Source of the DNA: an uncultured Verrucomicrobiota bacterium
Lineage (GTDB): Bacteria > Verrucomicrobiota > Verrucomicrobiia > Opitutales > Opitutaceae
DNA length: 64,000 bases
Reading direction: 5' to 3'
NCBI GenBank assembly: GCA_903869675.1
Contig: CAIQAB010000017.1
Span: 304,357 to 368,356, forward strand
The notes beneath the pieces are model-generated. The model was not told the origin of the DNA, did not search any database, and was given only the letters and a program-made list of their open reading frames with translations. The number at the start of each line of letters is the position of its first letter. Position 1 is the stretch's first letter. A program made the position numbers and the translations under genes. Shown here piece by piece: positions 46,410-54,887 of this stretch.

Positions 46410-47273
46410 TCAAGCAAACACGACCGTGCGCTTACCGTAAACCAAAACCCGATTCTCCAAATGCACGCGGACCGCTTGAGCCAAAACCATGCGCTCGAGA
46501 TCACGGCCCATGCGCACCAAATCCGCCACATCATGGCGGTGAGTGACCCTCGCCACGTCTTGCTGAATGATCGGGCCGTCGTCCAAAATTGCCGTGGCGT
46601 AGTGGGCGGTCGCGCCGATCAATTTTACTCCCCGCTCATAGGCCTGATGGTAAGGCCGTCCACCGGCGAAGGCAGGCAGGAAGGAGTGGTGGATATTGAT
46701 CACCGGCGCCGGGCTTTGCTCCAAAAACCACGCGGACAACACCTGCATGTAGCGCGCCATCACCACGAGATCGACCCGCAGTTCGCGAAGCAGGGCGACC
46801 TGACGCGCCTCGGCTTGGACTTTGGTATCGGCGGTCACCGGGATGTGAAAATAAGGCAGCCCGTAACCTCGCGCCGCCGCTTCCAGATCAGGGTGGTTGG
46901 AAACGACCGCCACAAAATCAGCGTCGAAGTCTCCCGTGCGCCAGCGCAGGATAAGATCGTGGAAACAGTGGTCGAACTTGGAAACAAAGAGTGCCACCCG
47001 CGGCCGCACCTCGCTCCGCGCCACCCGCGTCTGCATGCCCAGGCCGCGACCGAAGGTCTCAAACTCGGCCGCCATGGCCACGCCATCAGCGGCGGCGCGG
47101 GGCTCCCACTCGACGCGCTGAAAAAATACGCCTGCTTCCATATCACGGTGTTGGTCGGCGTGCAAAATGTTGCCGCCACGCTCAAAAATCCAACCCGAGA
47201 CGCGGGCCACGAGGCCGGGCTGATCGGGACCGTGAAGCAGGGCGACGAGACGGGGAAGGTCGAAGGCGGACAT
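46410..47273 (-). CDS. purU: Formyltetrahydrofolate deformylase
   Basis: A 287-residue PurU, which hydrolyses 10-formyltetrahydrofolate to formate and tetrahydrofolate and so balances one-carbon units. The N-terminal ACT domain (about 8-85, LVALLHGPDQPGLVARVSGWI) is the allosteric sensor. The formyltransferase domain carries NIHHSFLPAFAGGRPYHQAY with the catalytic His, ATAHYATAILDDGPIIQQD with the catalytic Asp, and the C-terminal HLENRVLVYGKRTVVF. Length is standard. It is a single gene between the YfgM-like gene and tRNA-Leu. Confidence 0.97.
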   Translation of the reverse strand: MSAFDLPRLVALLHGPDQPGLVARVSGWIFERGGNILHADQHRDMEAGVFFQRVEWEPRAAADGVAMAAEFETFGRGLGMQTRVARSEVRPRVALFVSKFDHCFHDLILRWRTGDFDADFVAVVSNHPDLEAAARGYGLPYFHIPVTADTKVQAEARQVALLRELRVDLVVMARYMQVLSAWFLEQSPAPVINIHHSFLPAFAGGRPYHQAYERGVKLIGATAHYATAILDDGPIIQQDVARVTHRHDVADLVRMGRDLERMVLAQAVRVHLENRVLVYGKRTVVFA

Positions 47274-47440
47274 GGGAAGGCAAAATTAGCCCCCCCACGC
47301 ACGCGCCCCAAGCCACGCGGCGCAAGCTTCTTGTCACTCCAAGCTCGGGACTGAAGCAACCGCACCCCGCCGCAAAAGTCTCTGAGATTTGGGGTGGCTA
47401 CGGCGAGCGCGTTCGCTTTTCTCAATTGCGGTGTGCCTCG

Positions 47441-47526
47441 GCCCGAGTGGCGGAACGGTAGACGCTCCAGACTTAAAATCTGTTGTCCGCAAGGACGTGC
47501 GGGTTCGAATCCCGCCTCGGGCACCA
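47441..47526 (+). tRNA. tRNA-Leu (anticodon TAA)
   Basis: A type II tRNA with long variable arm (TGTCCGCAAGGACGT region). The acceptor stem GCCCGAG/CTCGGGC is perfect. The anticodon loop CTTAAAA gives anticodon TAA for UUA codons, and the T arm GCGGG-TTCGAAT-CCCGC is perfect. Discriminator A and an encoded CCA (47524-47526) follow. Confidence 0.96.
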
Positions 47527-47538
47527 CGCAGCTGCATA

Positions 47539-47561
47539 GCGGGACGGCAAAACCGCCCCGC
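47539..47561. terminator. GC-rich hairpin between tRNA-Leu and glgC
   Basis: GCGGGACGG (47539-47547) pairs with CCGCCCCGC (47553-47561) at eight of nine positions around loop CAAAA. It lies 13 bases after tRNA-Leu and just past the glgC stop, so it could end both converging transcripts. There is no T tract on either side, so it may rely on Rho or act as a processing barrier. Confidence 0.4.
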
Positions 47562-47568
47562 CGCAGGC

Positions 47569-48855
47569 TCAGAGCACGTAGCCGTCCGGCACCGACACGC
47601 CCTTCGGCACCACCAGCACACCGTCCCGGATGATAATTCCATGCGGGTAATTACCGTCGGCATTGCCTTGTGCGCTAAGCTTCACGTTCGCACCGATGCG
47701 GGCATTTTTATCGATGATCGCATGCTCGATCTGGGCGCCGGGCCCTACCCCTAAGTGCGGCCGACCGCGTTTCACGTTATCGAGCAACTGGTCCTCGCTC
47801 TCGTAAAAATCAGCGCCCATCATGACCACGTGCTTAAGAACTGCGCCGGCCCGCACAAAGGAACGCATCCCGAGCACGCAATGGAGGATAGTCGAATCCT
47901 CAATGATCGAACCGTCGCCGAAGACGGCGTAATCGATCTGGCATTTGTTGATCTTGGAAGGAGGCAGGTAACGATCCTGAGTGTAAATCGGGGCACCGGG
48001 ATCGAAAAAGTTAAACGGCGGCAGCGGCTGAGCCAGCGCGAGGTTGGCGTCGAAAAATGCCTTCACGGTCCCGATATCCTCCCAGTAACCCTCGAAAATG
48101 TGGGCGTAGAGTTTCTTCACGCCAAGCAGGCCCGGGATGACCTCCTTGCCGAAGTCGGTCATCTTGTTGTCCAACGCGTCGGCCAAGGCCTTGCGGTTAA
48201 AAACATAGATGCCCATCGAGGCTAGGCAGCGTTTTTCCCCAGTGGAATTGGCCAAGCCCGCCTCCACGGCGGGAGTGAGCGTAAGGCTCTCAATCACCTT
48301 GGGATCCTTAGGTTTCTCCACAAACTGCGAAATGGAGAGGTCGTCGTTAACCCGCATCAGTCCGAGGCCCTCAACCTTGGAGACGGGAAACGGAATCGCC
48401 GCGATAGTCACGTCGGCTCCGGTCGCGATGTGTTGATCGATGATCTTCTGGAAATCCATCCGGTAGAGCTGGTCACCCGATAGGATAAGCACCAAATCGT
48501 GCGGAAAGTTACGGAAATGCTGGAGATTACGGCGCACCGCATCGGCCGTGCCCTGATACCAATCCGTGCTCTTCTCCGTCTGCTCGGCCGAGAGGATATC
48601 CACGAAACCACCCCCGAAGGGATCGAAATGAAACGTGTTTTGAATGTGCCGGTGCAGCGAAGCCGTATGGAACTGCGTAAGCAGGAAGATGCGGTTGATC
48701 GCACTGTTGATGCAGTTGCTGATCGGGATGTCCACTAGCCGATACTTGCCCGCAAGAGGCACCGCCGGCTTGCAGCGCTCTTGGGTAAGAGGATGCAGGC
48801 GCGTGCCGCGCCCGCCACCCATGATTACGGCCAGAACATTCTTTTTTGGGGTCAT
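47569..48855 (-). CDS. glgC: Glucose-1-phosphate adenylyltransferase (ADP-glucose pyrophosphorylase)
   Basis: A 428-residue enzyme that makes ADP-glucose from ATP and glucose 1-phosphate, the committed step of glycogen synthesis. It shows the nucleotidyltransferase start VIMGGGRGTRLHPLTQERCKPAVPLAGKYR, IPISNCINS, WYQGTADAVRRNL, LSGDQLYRMD, FVEKPKDP, and the C-terminal beta-helix (DSTILHCVLGMRSFVRAG; IDKNARIGANV). The sequence style is closer to cyanobacterial/plant enzymes than to E. coli GlgC, so its allosteric control (often 3-phosphoglycerate there) may differ. It is divergent from glmS. Confidence 0.96.
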   Translation of the reverse strand: MTPKKNVLAVIMGGGRGTRLHPLTQERCKPAVPLAGKYRLVDIPISNCINSAINRIFLLTQFHTASLHRHIQNTFHFDPFGGGFVDILSAEQTEKSTDWYQGTADAVRRNLQHFRNFPHDLVLILSGDQLYRMDFQKIIDQHIATGADVTIAAIPFPVSKVEGLGLMRVNDDLSISQFVEKPKDPKVIESLTLTPAVEAGLANSTGEKRCLASMGIYVFNRKALADALDNKMTDFGKEVIPGLLGVKKLYAHIFEGYWEDIGTVKAFFDANLALAQPLPPFNFFDPGAPIYTQDRYLPPSKINKCQIDYAVFGDGSIIEDSTILHCVLGMRSFVRAGAVLKHVVMMGADFYESEDQLLDNVKRGRPHLGVGPGAQIEHAIIDKNARIGANVKLSAQGNADGNYPHGIIIRDGVLVVPKGVSVPDGYVL

Positions 48856-48885
48856 GATAGTGAGGCTAAAACCTTGCGGAGCTTC

Positions 48886-48914
48886 TTTAGCGGCGAGTAG
48901 GTTCGCCAGCTAAA
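48886..48914 (+). promoter_or_regulatory. Leader hairpin 15 bases upstream of glmS
   Basis: TTTAGCGGCGA (48886-48896) pairs with TCGCC-A-GCTAAA (48903-48914), 11 base pairs with one bulged A and a six-base loop. It would sequester little else than the leader just before the glmS start. GCTAAAACCTT occurs twice in the gap (48865-48875 and 48909-48919). The 73-base gap is too small for a glmS ribozyme. Confidence 0.4.
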
Positions 48915-48928
48915 ACCTTAAAAAAACC

Positions 48929-50782
48929 ATGTGCGGAATCGTAGGTTACGTCGGTCGCCAGCGCGCGGCCACCATCATGATCGAAGGCCTGAAACGCCTC
49001 GAATACCGCGGATATGACTCCGCTGGGCTCGCCGTGCTTCAAAACGGCGGCCTGACCGTGGTGAAGACCGTCGGCCGCGTCGCCGCCTTGGCCAAACTCG
49101 CCGCCGGGAAAAAACTCTCCGGCACATCTGGCATCTCCCACACCCGCTGGGCCACCCACGGCGGTGTGACCGACGCCAACGCCCACCCACACCTGTCCAG
49201 CGACGGCCAGGTCGCCCTTGTGCATAACGGCGTGATCGAGAATTACGTCGCGATCAAAAAATTCCTGCTGACCAAGGGCTACAACTTCGCGTCAGAAACC
49301 GATACCGAAGTGCTGGCCAACCTGATCGCCTACCACCTCGCAAAGGAGCCGGAGAACTCACCGGAGGGTCCCCGTTTCCTCAATGCCGTTCGCAAGACCC
49401 TGCTGCACGTGGAGGGCACCTACGGCATCGCCGTCCTCTCCCCAGCCCACCCCGACCAACTCGTCGCCGCCCGGAAAGGCTCCCCTCTCATCCTCGGCGT
49501 CGGCGATCAGGAATACCTCATCGCCTCCGACGTCTCCGCCCTGGTCTCCCGGACCCAAAACGTGGTATACCTGAAAGATGGCGAACTAGTCCATATCACG
49601 ACCGGCGGCTTCACGCTCAACACCCTGGACCTCGCCGATATCTCGCCGGTTATCGACAAGGTGACTTGGGCCGTCGACGAGGCCGAGCTCGGGGATTACC
49701 CGCACTTCATGCTGAAGGAGATTTTCGAGCAGCCCCAGGCGCTCGAAAACGCCATGCGCGGCCGCTTCTCCGCCGACGGCTCCTCCGCCAACTTCGGCGG
49801 CCTCAATCTCACCGCAGCAGATTTCCGCCAAATCGACCGCTTCGTATTCACTTCGTGCGGCACCGGCTGGCACGCCTGCCTAGTCGCCGAGCACCTGATC
49901 GAGCGCTACGCCCGCATCCCAGTGGAGGTCGATTACGCTTCGGAATTTCGCTACCGCAACGCCCCGCTCGATCGAAACGCGTTATTCTTCGTCGTGTCCC
50001 AATCCGGAGAAACGATCGACACCCTCGCCGCCCTCCGCGAAGCCAAACGCAAGGGCTACAAGTGCATGGCGATCTGCAACGTCGTTGGCTCGACCATCGC
50101 CCGCGAAGCCGATGGCGGCATCTACCAGCACGCCGGCCCGGAGATCGGCGTCGCCTCGACCAAGGCCTTCACCAGTCAGCTCCTCATCTCCTCCATGTTT
50201 GCCCTTTACGTGGCCCGCATGCGCGACCTGTCCTTCGCCGACGGCGTGGAATATGTCGCCGGCCTCCGCCGCGTGCCAGACCTCGCCCGCCGAGCACTGG
50301 AACAAGCCCCGCACATCCGCGAAATCGCCCTGCGCTATGCGCGTTTCAACGACTTCCTCTTTCTCGGCCGCTTGTCCCTGTTCCCCATCGCCCTAGAAGG
50401 CGCCCTGAAGCTGAAGGAGATCTCCTACATCCATGCCGAGGGCTACCCCGCCGCCGAGATGAAACACGGCCCCATCGCCTTGATCAGCGAGCAATGCCCG
50501 AGCGTATTTCTCGTGCCCAAGGGCGAGCTATTTAACAAGGTCGTGTCGTCAATGCAGGAGATCAAGGCACGCAAGGGCCTGATCATCGCCATCGCCCCGG
50601 ACAGCGTGGAACTGCCGGAGGGCCTGGCCGATGAACTCATCACCATCCCAGACTGCCACGAAGCCGCCCTGCCCATCCTCGCCACCATCCCGGTCCAGCT
50701 TCTGAGCTACTATATCGCCGTAGCCCGCAAGTGCGACGTGGACAAACCTCGCAACCTCGCGAAATCGGTCACGGTGGAGTGA
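48929..50782 (+). CDS. glmS: Glutamine-fructose-6-phosphate aminotransferase (isomerizing)
   Basis: A 617-residue enzyme that makes glucosamine 6-phosphate from fructose 6-phosphate and glutamine, for cell wall and lipid A. It begins MCGIVGYVG with Cys2 as the N-terminal nucleophile (Met removed). The glutaminase domain continues with LKRLEYRGYDSAGLA and HTRWATHGGV. Two SIS sugar-binding domains follow (FTSCGTGWHA; VVSQSGETIDTLAAL; EIGVASTKAFTSQLL), and the C-terminus KPRNLAKSVTVE is typical. Length is standard. It is divergent from glgC; both draw on hexose phosphates. Confidence 0.98.
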   Translation: MCGIVGYVGRQRAATIMIEGLKRLEYRGYDSAGLAVLQNGGLTVVKTVGRVAALAKLAAGKKLSGTSGISHTRWATHGGVTDANAHPHLSSDGQVALVHNGVIENYVAIKKFLLTKGYNFASETDTEVLANLIAYHLAKEPENSPEGPRFLNAVRKTLLHVEGTYGIAVLSPAHPDQLVAARKGSPLILGVGDQEYLIASDVSALVSRTQNVVYLKDGELVHITTGGFTLNTLDLADISPVIDKVTWAVDEAELGDYPHFMLKEIFEQPQALENAMRGRFSADGSSANFGGLNLTAADFRQIDRFVFTSCGTGWHACLVAEHLIERYARIPVEVDYASEFRYRNAPLDRNALFFVVSQSGETIDTLAALREAKRKGYKCMAICNVVGSTIAREADGGIYQHAGPEIGVASTKAFTSQLLISSMFALYVARMRDLSFADGVEYVAGLRRVPDLARRALEQAPHIREIALRYARFNDFLFLGRLSLFPIALEGALKLKEISYIHAEGYPAAEMKHGPIALISEQCPSVFLVPKGELFNKVVSSMQEIKARKGLIIAIAPDSVELPEGLADELITIPDCHEAALPILATIPVQLLSYYIAVARKCDVDKPRNLAKSVTVE

Positions 50783-50790
50783 TTGATCGA

Positions 50791-50900
50791 AGTAGCGAGT
50801 AGCGGGTAGAGGGTAGCGAGCATACCACCCATTTTCCCGCTTAACGTCCACCTGCCTCTGCTTGCCGCCTTCTCTACCCGCTACTCACTACTCGCTACTC
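50791..50900. repeat. Inverted pair of TAGCGRG heptamer repeats between glmS and trpE
   Basis: The left arm (50791-50820) is four seven-base units (close to GTAGCGA, GTAGCGG, GTAGAGG, GTAGCGA). The right arm (50872-50900) is the inverted form with one additional unit. About 50 bases lie between. Apart from the extra heptamer the outer 21 bases pair almost perfectly. It is the same family as the element at 20080-20205. Confidence 0.85.
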
Positions 50901-50918
50901 TTTACCCTCCCCCCCGCC

Positions 50919-52406
50919 ATGACCATTCTCCCCTCCGCCGCAGACTTCGCCCGCCTCGCCTCGCAGGGCAACCTCATCCCCGTCTACGCCGACCTGATGG
51001 CCGACTTCGAGACGCCCGTCTCGGCCTACGCCAAACTCCGCGCCCATGGCCCTTCCTATCTGCTCGAATCGGTCGAGGGCGGAGACACCCTATCCCGTTA
51101 CTCCTTCATCGGCTGCCGCCCGCGCAAAACCCTCGCCTGCGGCCCGGTCACCACGCTGATCCGCGAGCCCGGCCAGCCCGACCGCACCGTCCCCACCCCG
51201 CCCGACCCGCTCACCCTGGTCGAAGCCGAACTCGCCGGGCACCAACCGGTTAAAATCCCCGGCTTGCCTCGGTTCACCGGCGGCGCCGTGGGCTTCATCG
51301 CCTACGAATACGCCACCCGCATCGAACCCAGCATCCCCGCGCCCGGGAAGGACGAACTCGGCACGCCCCTGCTTTACTTCATGCTGTCGGATTCGCTGCT
51401 GATCTTCGACCGCGCCAAACAAACCCTCCGCCTCTGCATAAACGCCCGTATCGCCGAAGGCGAGGCCCCCGCCGCAGCCCACGCCCGCGCCGTAGCCGAG
51501 CTAGAAGCCCTGCACACCCTCATTGCCCAGCCCAGCACGCTCGCACCCGCTCCGCTGATCGACCCCGGCTTCGTGCCTACCCCTCGCGGTAATTTCACCC
51601 AATCCGCCTTCGAACAGGCTGTCACCGCCGGCCAGGAATTCATCCGCTCCGGCGACATCATCCAGTTCGTCCCTTCCCAGCGCTTCTCCAAGGACTTCAA
51701 CCGCACCCCGCTGGAGCTCTACCGCGCCCTGCGGACCGTCAACCCGTCGCCTTATATGTTCATCCTCGACGCCGGCGACTTCGCCATCGTCGGGGCCTCG
51801 CCCGAGGTCCACGTGCGCCTGACCGACGGCTTGGTGGAGATCCGCCCCATCGCCGGCACCCGCAAACGCGGCGCCACCCTGGCCGAGGACCTCGCCTTGG
51901 AAAAAGACCTGCTCGCCGACCATAAGGAACGGGCCGAACACCTCATGCTGGTCGATCTCGCCCGCAACGACATCGGCCGCGTCTGCCAATTTGGATCCGT
52001 GACCGTGCCCGAGAGCTTCGTGATCGAGCGCTACTCTCACGTCATGCACATCGTTTCACAGGTAGAAGGCCGCATCGCACCCGATAAAACCGCCTTCGAC
52101 CTGATGCGCGCCACCTTCCCCGCCGGCACCGTCAGCGGCGCGCCCAAGATCCGTGCCATGCAGATCATCGCCGCCACCGAGCCCGTCCAGCGAGGCTTCT
52201 ACGCCGGCGCCCTCGGTTACTTCGGCTACGACGGCAACAGCGACACCTGTATCATGCTGCGCACCGCTTTGTTAAAAGACGGGCGCATCCACATCCAGAC
52301 CGGCGCCGGCGTTGTGGCCGACAGCGTGCCCGAGAGTGAATTCCAAGAGACCGTCAACAAGGGCTCCGCTCTTTTCAAGGCCGTCGCCATCGCGGAACGC
52401 CTCTGA
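50919..52406 (+). CDS. trpE: Anthranilate synthase component I
   Basis: A 495-residue TrpE, which converts chorismate and ammonia to anthranilate, the first step of tryptophan synthesis. The N-terminal LLESVEGGDTLSRYSFIG contains the feedback tryptophan-binding LLES. The chorismate-binding domain shows FVPSQRFSKDF, PYMFILD, GASPEVHVRL, PIAGTRKRG, ERAEHLMLVDLARNDIGRV, and FPAGTVSGAPKIRAM, and ends with IQTGAGVVADSVPESEF. The ATG at 50919 is chosen; the frame upstream reads through a dispersed repeat. trpG is not adjacent. Confidence 0.96.
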   Translation: MTILPSAADFARLASQGNLIPVYADLMADFETPVSAYAKLRAHGPSYLLESVEGGDTLSRYSFIGCRPRKTLACGPVTTLIREPGQPDRTVPTPPDPLTLVEAELAGHQPVKIPGLPRFTGGAVGFIAYEYATRIEPSIPAPGKDELGTPLLYFMLSDSLLIFDRAKQTLRLCINARIAEGEAPAAAHARAVAELEALHTLIAQPSTLAPAPLIDPGFVPTPRGNFTQSAFEQAVTAGQEFIRSGDIIQFVPSQRFSKDFNRTPLELYRALRTVNPSPYMFILDAGDFAIVGASPEVHVRLTDGLVEIRPIAGTRKRGATLAEDLALEKDLLADHKERAEHLMLVDLARNDIGRVCQFGSVTVPESFVIERYSHVMHIVSQVEGRIAPDKTAFDLMRATFPAGTVSGAPKIRAMQIIAATEPVQRGFYAGALGYFGYDGNSDTCIMLRTALLKDGRIHIQTGAGVVADSVPESEFQETVNKGSALFKAVAIAERL

Positions 52407-52455
52407 GCCGGTATAAATCCCGCCCAAAGTTTTTCCCCGCGCCGCCAAATTGTCC

Positions 52456-52484
52456 TTGCACGCCCCCGCGGCAGACTCTGTTGT
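52456..52484 (+). promoter_or_regulatory. Candidate promoter of rplU-rpmA
   Basis: TTGCAC at 52456-52461 and TGTTGT at 52479-52484, 17 bases apart, lie 15 bases before the rplU ATG. The -35 box matches four of six consensus positions and the -10 box is weak, so this is a tentative call. Confidence 0.3.
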
Positions 52485-52499
52485 CTCGCCTTTATTTCC

Positions 52500-52814
52500 A
52501 TGAAAGCGACCATCAAAACTCAGGGTCAGCAGTTCGCCGTCACCGAAGGCGACGTCCTTTTCGTCAACCGTTTCCCGAACACCGAGGCCGGTTCCATCGT
52601 CGAGATCACCGAAGTCCTCTCCTCCGGTGAAGGCGCCTCCTTCAAGGTCGGCACCCCCACCCTCGCCGGTGCCAAAGTCACCGCGAAGATCCTCGAAAAT
52701 AAACGCGGCGACAAGGTCATCGTGTTCAAGAAACGCAAGCGCAAGGGCTACCAGCGCAAGCGCGGTCACCGTCAAGAACTGTCCGTGATCAAGATCCAGA
52801 CCATTTCGGTCTGA
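52500..52814 (+). CDS. rplU: 50S ribosomal protein L21
   Basis: A 104-residue L21, a primary 23S rRNA-binding protein of the large subunit. It begins [20 protein letters not shown], the usual beta start, and has the C-terminal rRNA-binding [17 protein letters not shown] with the signature of L21. It is followed by rpmA after 40 bases, the universal pairing. Confidence 0.98.
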   Translation: MKATIKTQGQQFAVTEGDVLFVNRFPNTEAGSIVEITEVLSSGEGASFKVGTPTLAGAKVTAKILENKRGDKVIVFKKRKRKGYQRKRGHRQELSVIKIQTISV

Positions 52815-52854
52815 TCCCCCCCCTTTAACCAACATAATCCGGAGATCCTAAGTC

Positions 52855-53118
52855 ATGGCCCATAAAAAAGGTGCAGGCACAACCAGCAACGGTCGCGAGA
52901 GCCACAGCAAGCGTCGCGGCGTCAAGAAGTTCGGCGGCCAGTCGGTCATCGCCGGCAATATCATCGTCCGCCAGTGCGGTTCCAAGCTGCACGCCGGAGA
53001 CAACGTCGGCATCGGCCGCGATTGGACGCTCTTCGCCCTGAAGGACGGCGTCGTCCAGTTCGACAAGGCCCGCCGCAAGGTCGCGGTCGTCGAGCCAGTG
53101 GCCACCGCCACCGCCTGA
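52855..53118 (+). CDS. rpmA: 50S ribosomal protein L27
   Basis: An 87-residue L27 whose N-terminal tail reaches the peptidyl-transferase centre. It begins [20 protein letters not shown], matching the family, and holds [21 protein letters not shown]. There is no N-terminal cleavable extension as in Firmicutes, so the tail is ready as made. A GGAG ribosome-binding site lies at 52841-52844. A strong terminator follows at 53149. Confidence 0.98.
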   Translation: MAHKKGAGTTSNGRESHSKRRGVKKFGGQSVIAGNIIVRQCGSKLHAGDNVGIGRDWTLFALKDGVVQFDKARRKVAVVEPVATATA

Positions 53119-53148
53119 GACGTTCCCAATACGTCCCCCCACTCCTCC

Positions 53149-53173
53149 AGCCGACCTCCGGGTCGGCTTTTTT
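53149..53173 (+). terminator. Intrinsic terminator of rplU-rpmA
   Basis: AGCCGACC (53149-53156) pairs perfectly with GGTCGGCT (53161-53168) around a TCCG tetraloop, followed by five T. It lies 31 bases after the rpmA stop. Confidence 0.93.
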
Positions 53174-53200
53174 GTGCCCTGAACCGTGACTCGCGCCAAA

Positions 53201-53229
53201 CTGACAACCATTTAAATTAGTCGATTTAA
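53201..53229 (+). promoter_or_regulatory. Candidate argH promoter
   Basis: CTGACA at 53201-53206 and ATTTAA at 53224-53229, 17 bases apart, lie in the only AT-rich part of the 230-base rpmA-argH gap. The -35 box matches five of six positions; the -10 box is poor. The rest of the gap, up to 53348, shows no further feature. Confidence 0.35.
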
Positions 53230-53348
53230 GGTGAACCGCACCGGCGTGCTTCCACGCTGCAAACTCGGGGTATCCTCTCGGGAATCCCCGCCCTTTCGCG
53301 TTGCCCGGACCCTGGTCCACCCGTGTGCTCGGCCCCTTCCCGCACATC

Positions 53349-54752
53349 ATGGTAAAAACCTCCCAAGCCTCCTGGGGCGGCCGCTTCTCCGCCGGCCCCG
53401 CCGACCTCATGCTCCGCTTCAGCGAGTCCGTGTCCTTTGACCGCCGCCTCGCTCCCTTCGACATCGCCGGCAGCAAGGCCCACTCCGCCATGCTCGCGCA
53501 CGTCGGCCTGATCACCGCCAAGGAACGCGATGCCATCCACGCCGGACTCGATACCATCCTCGCCGAGATCGCCGCAGGTAAGTTCACCTGGAGCACCCAG
53601 CTCGAGGACGTCCACATGAACATCGAGCAGGCCCTGACCAAAAAGGTGCCCGCGGCCGCCAAACTCCACACCGCCCGCTCCCGGAACGACCAGGTCGCCA
53701 CCGACATGCGCCTGTGGTTCAAATGGGCCTGCGCCGAGCTCCAGGCCCGCCTCCGCGCCGCCCAGCACGCCCTGCTCGACCTCGCCACCCGCGAGGGCCA
53801 CGTGCTCATTCCCGGCTACACCCACCTCCAACGCGCCCAGCCCGTCTTCCTCGCCCACCACCTCTTCGCCTGGCTGGAAATGCTCGAACGCGACCACGCC
53901 CGCTTTGCCGCCGTAGCTAAACACGCCAACTGGTGCCCCCTCGGCGCTGGCGCCATCGCCGGCACCACCCTACCGATCGACCGCGAATTCACCGCCGTTC
54001 AACTCGGCTTCGTCGACGAAAAAGGCCGCCCGCGCGTCACCCAAAACTCGATGGATACCGTCGCCGACCGCGACCTGTTCCTCGAGTTCGCCGCCGCCGG
54101 CGCCCTGTTCGGCCTGCACGCTTCCCGCATCGCCGAGGATCTCATTTTGTGGTCGTCCGCCGAGTTCAAGTTCATCGAATTGCCCGACGCCTTCTGCACC
54201 GGTTCGTCGCTCATGCCGCAGAAGAAAAACCCCGACTCTTGCGAGCTCCTTCGCGGCAAGTCCGGCCGCCTCGCCGGTAATCTCTCCGCTCTCGTGACCA
54301 TGGTGAAGGGCCTGCCCCTGACCTATAACCGCGACCTGCAGGAGGACAAACCGCCCGTGTTCGACACCTACGACACCGTCGCGATCTGCGCCGAGGTGCT
54401 CGCCGGCACCCTGGCGGGCATCGCCGTCCACCCGGCCCGCTGCGCCGCCGCTGTCGCCGATCCCGCCCTGCTCGCCACCGACCTCGCCGATTATCTGGTC
54501 GAGCGCGGCGTTCCCTTCCGCGAAGCCCACCACGCCGTCGGCGCGGTCGTGAAACTCGCCGAGACCCAGGGCAAACCACTCGACCAAGTCGCCACCGCCG
54601 ATGTGAAAAAATGCCACGCCGGCTACGGCGACGATTGGGCTACCGTGTTCGATCTGAAACGCGCCATGGCCAAACGCCGCGGCACCGGCATGCCCGGCCC
54701 CGCCCAGATCAAAAAACAAACCGCCCGCTGGACCAAGCTGCTCGCGGAGTAA
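53349..54752 (+). CDS. argH: Argininosuccinate lyase
   Basis: A 467-residue member of the fumarase/aspartase superfamily that splits argininosuccinate to arginine and fumarate. It begins [20 protein letters not shown], typical of ArgH. Further signatures are [24 protein letters not shown], the [11 protein letters not shown] region with the general-acid His, and the flexible signature loop [20 protein letters not shown] with the catalytic Ser. The ATG at 53349 is chosen. It stands alone here between rpmA and mutL; argG is not in the window. Confidence 0.97.
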   Translation: MVKTSQASWGGRFSAGPADLMLRFSESVSFDRRLAPFDIAGSKAHSAMLAHVGLITAKERDAIHAGLDTILAEIAAGKFTWSTQLEDVHMNIEQALTKKVPAAAKLHTARSRNDQVATDMRLWFKWACAELQARLRAAQHALLDLATREGHVLIPGYTHLQRAQPVFLAHHLFAWLEMLERDHARFAAVAKHANWCPLGAGAIAGTTLPIDREFTAVQLGFVDEKGRPRVTQNSMDTVADRDLFLEFAAAGALFGLHASRIAEDLILWSSAEFKFIELPDAFCTGSSLMPQKKNPDSCELLRGKSGRLAGNLSALVTMVKGLPLTYNRDLQEDKPPVFDTYDTVAICAEVLAGTLAGIAVHPARCAAAVADPALLATDLADYLVERGVPFREAHHAVGAVVKLAETQGKPLDQVATADVKKCHAGYGDDWATVFDLKRAMAKRRGTGMPGPAQIKKQTARWTKLLAE

Positions 54753-54772
54753 ACAAGTCAACCCGGAGCCTT

Positions 54773-54863
54773 GGCCGCAAAGAGTCGTAAAATTCGCAAA
54801 AAAGATCCGCCATGAAGCCTGTGTCCGGGTTTTCTTTTTCGCCTTCTGCGCCTTTTTTCGGCC
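54773..54863. repeat. Dispersed inverted repeat of a third family between argH and mutL
   Basis: The left arm (54773-54804) and right arm (54834-54863) are imperfect inverted copies: GGCCGCAAAGAG at the left pairs with the CTTTTTTCGGCC end at the right, and TTCGCAAAAAAG with CTTTTTCGCC. A nested AACCCGG/CCGGGTT pair (54760-54766 with 54825-54831), followed by TTTCTTTTT, may serve as the argH terminator. Confidence 0.6.
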
Positions 54864-54887
54864 AATAACTCTTCCGGCTCTTTTTCC

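Noticed and set aside
48856..48928. glmS ribozyme
   Set aside because: The ribozyme core needs well over 100 bases upstream of glmS; only 73 separate glmS from glgC and no core motif is visible.
50791..50900. CRISPR-like array
   Set aside because: The repeats are seven-base units without spacers and arranged as inverted arms.
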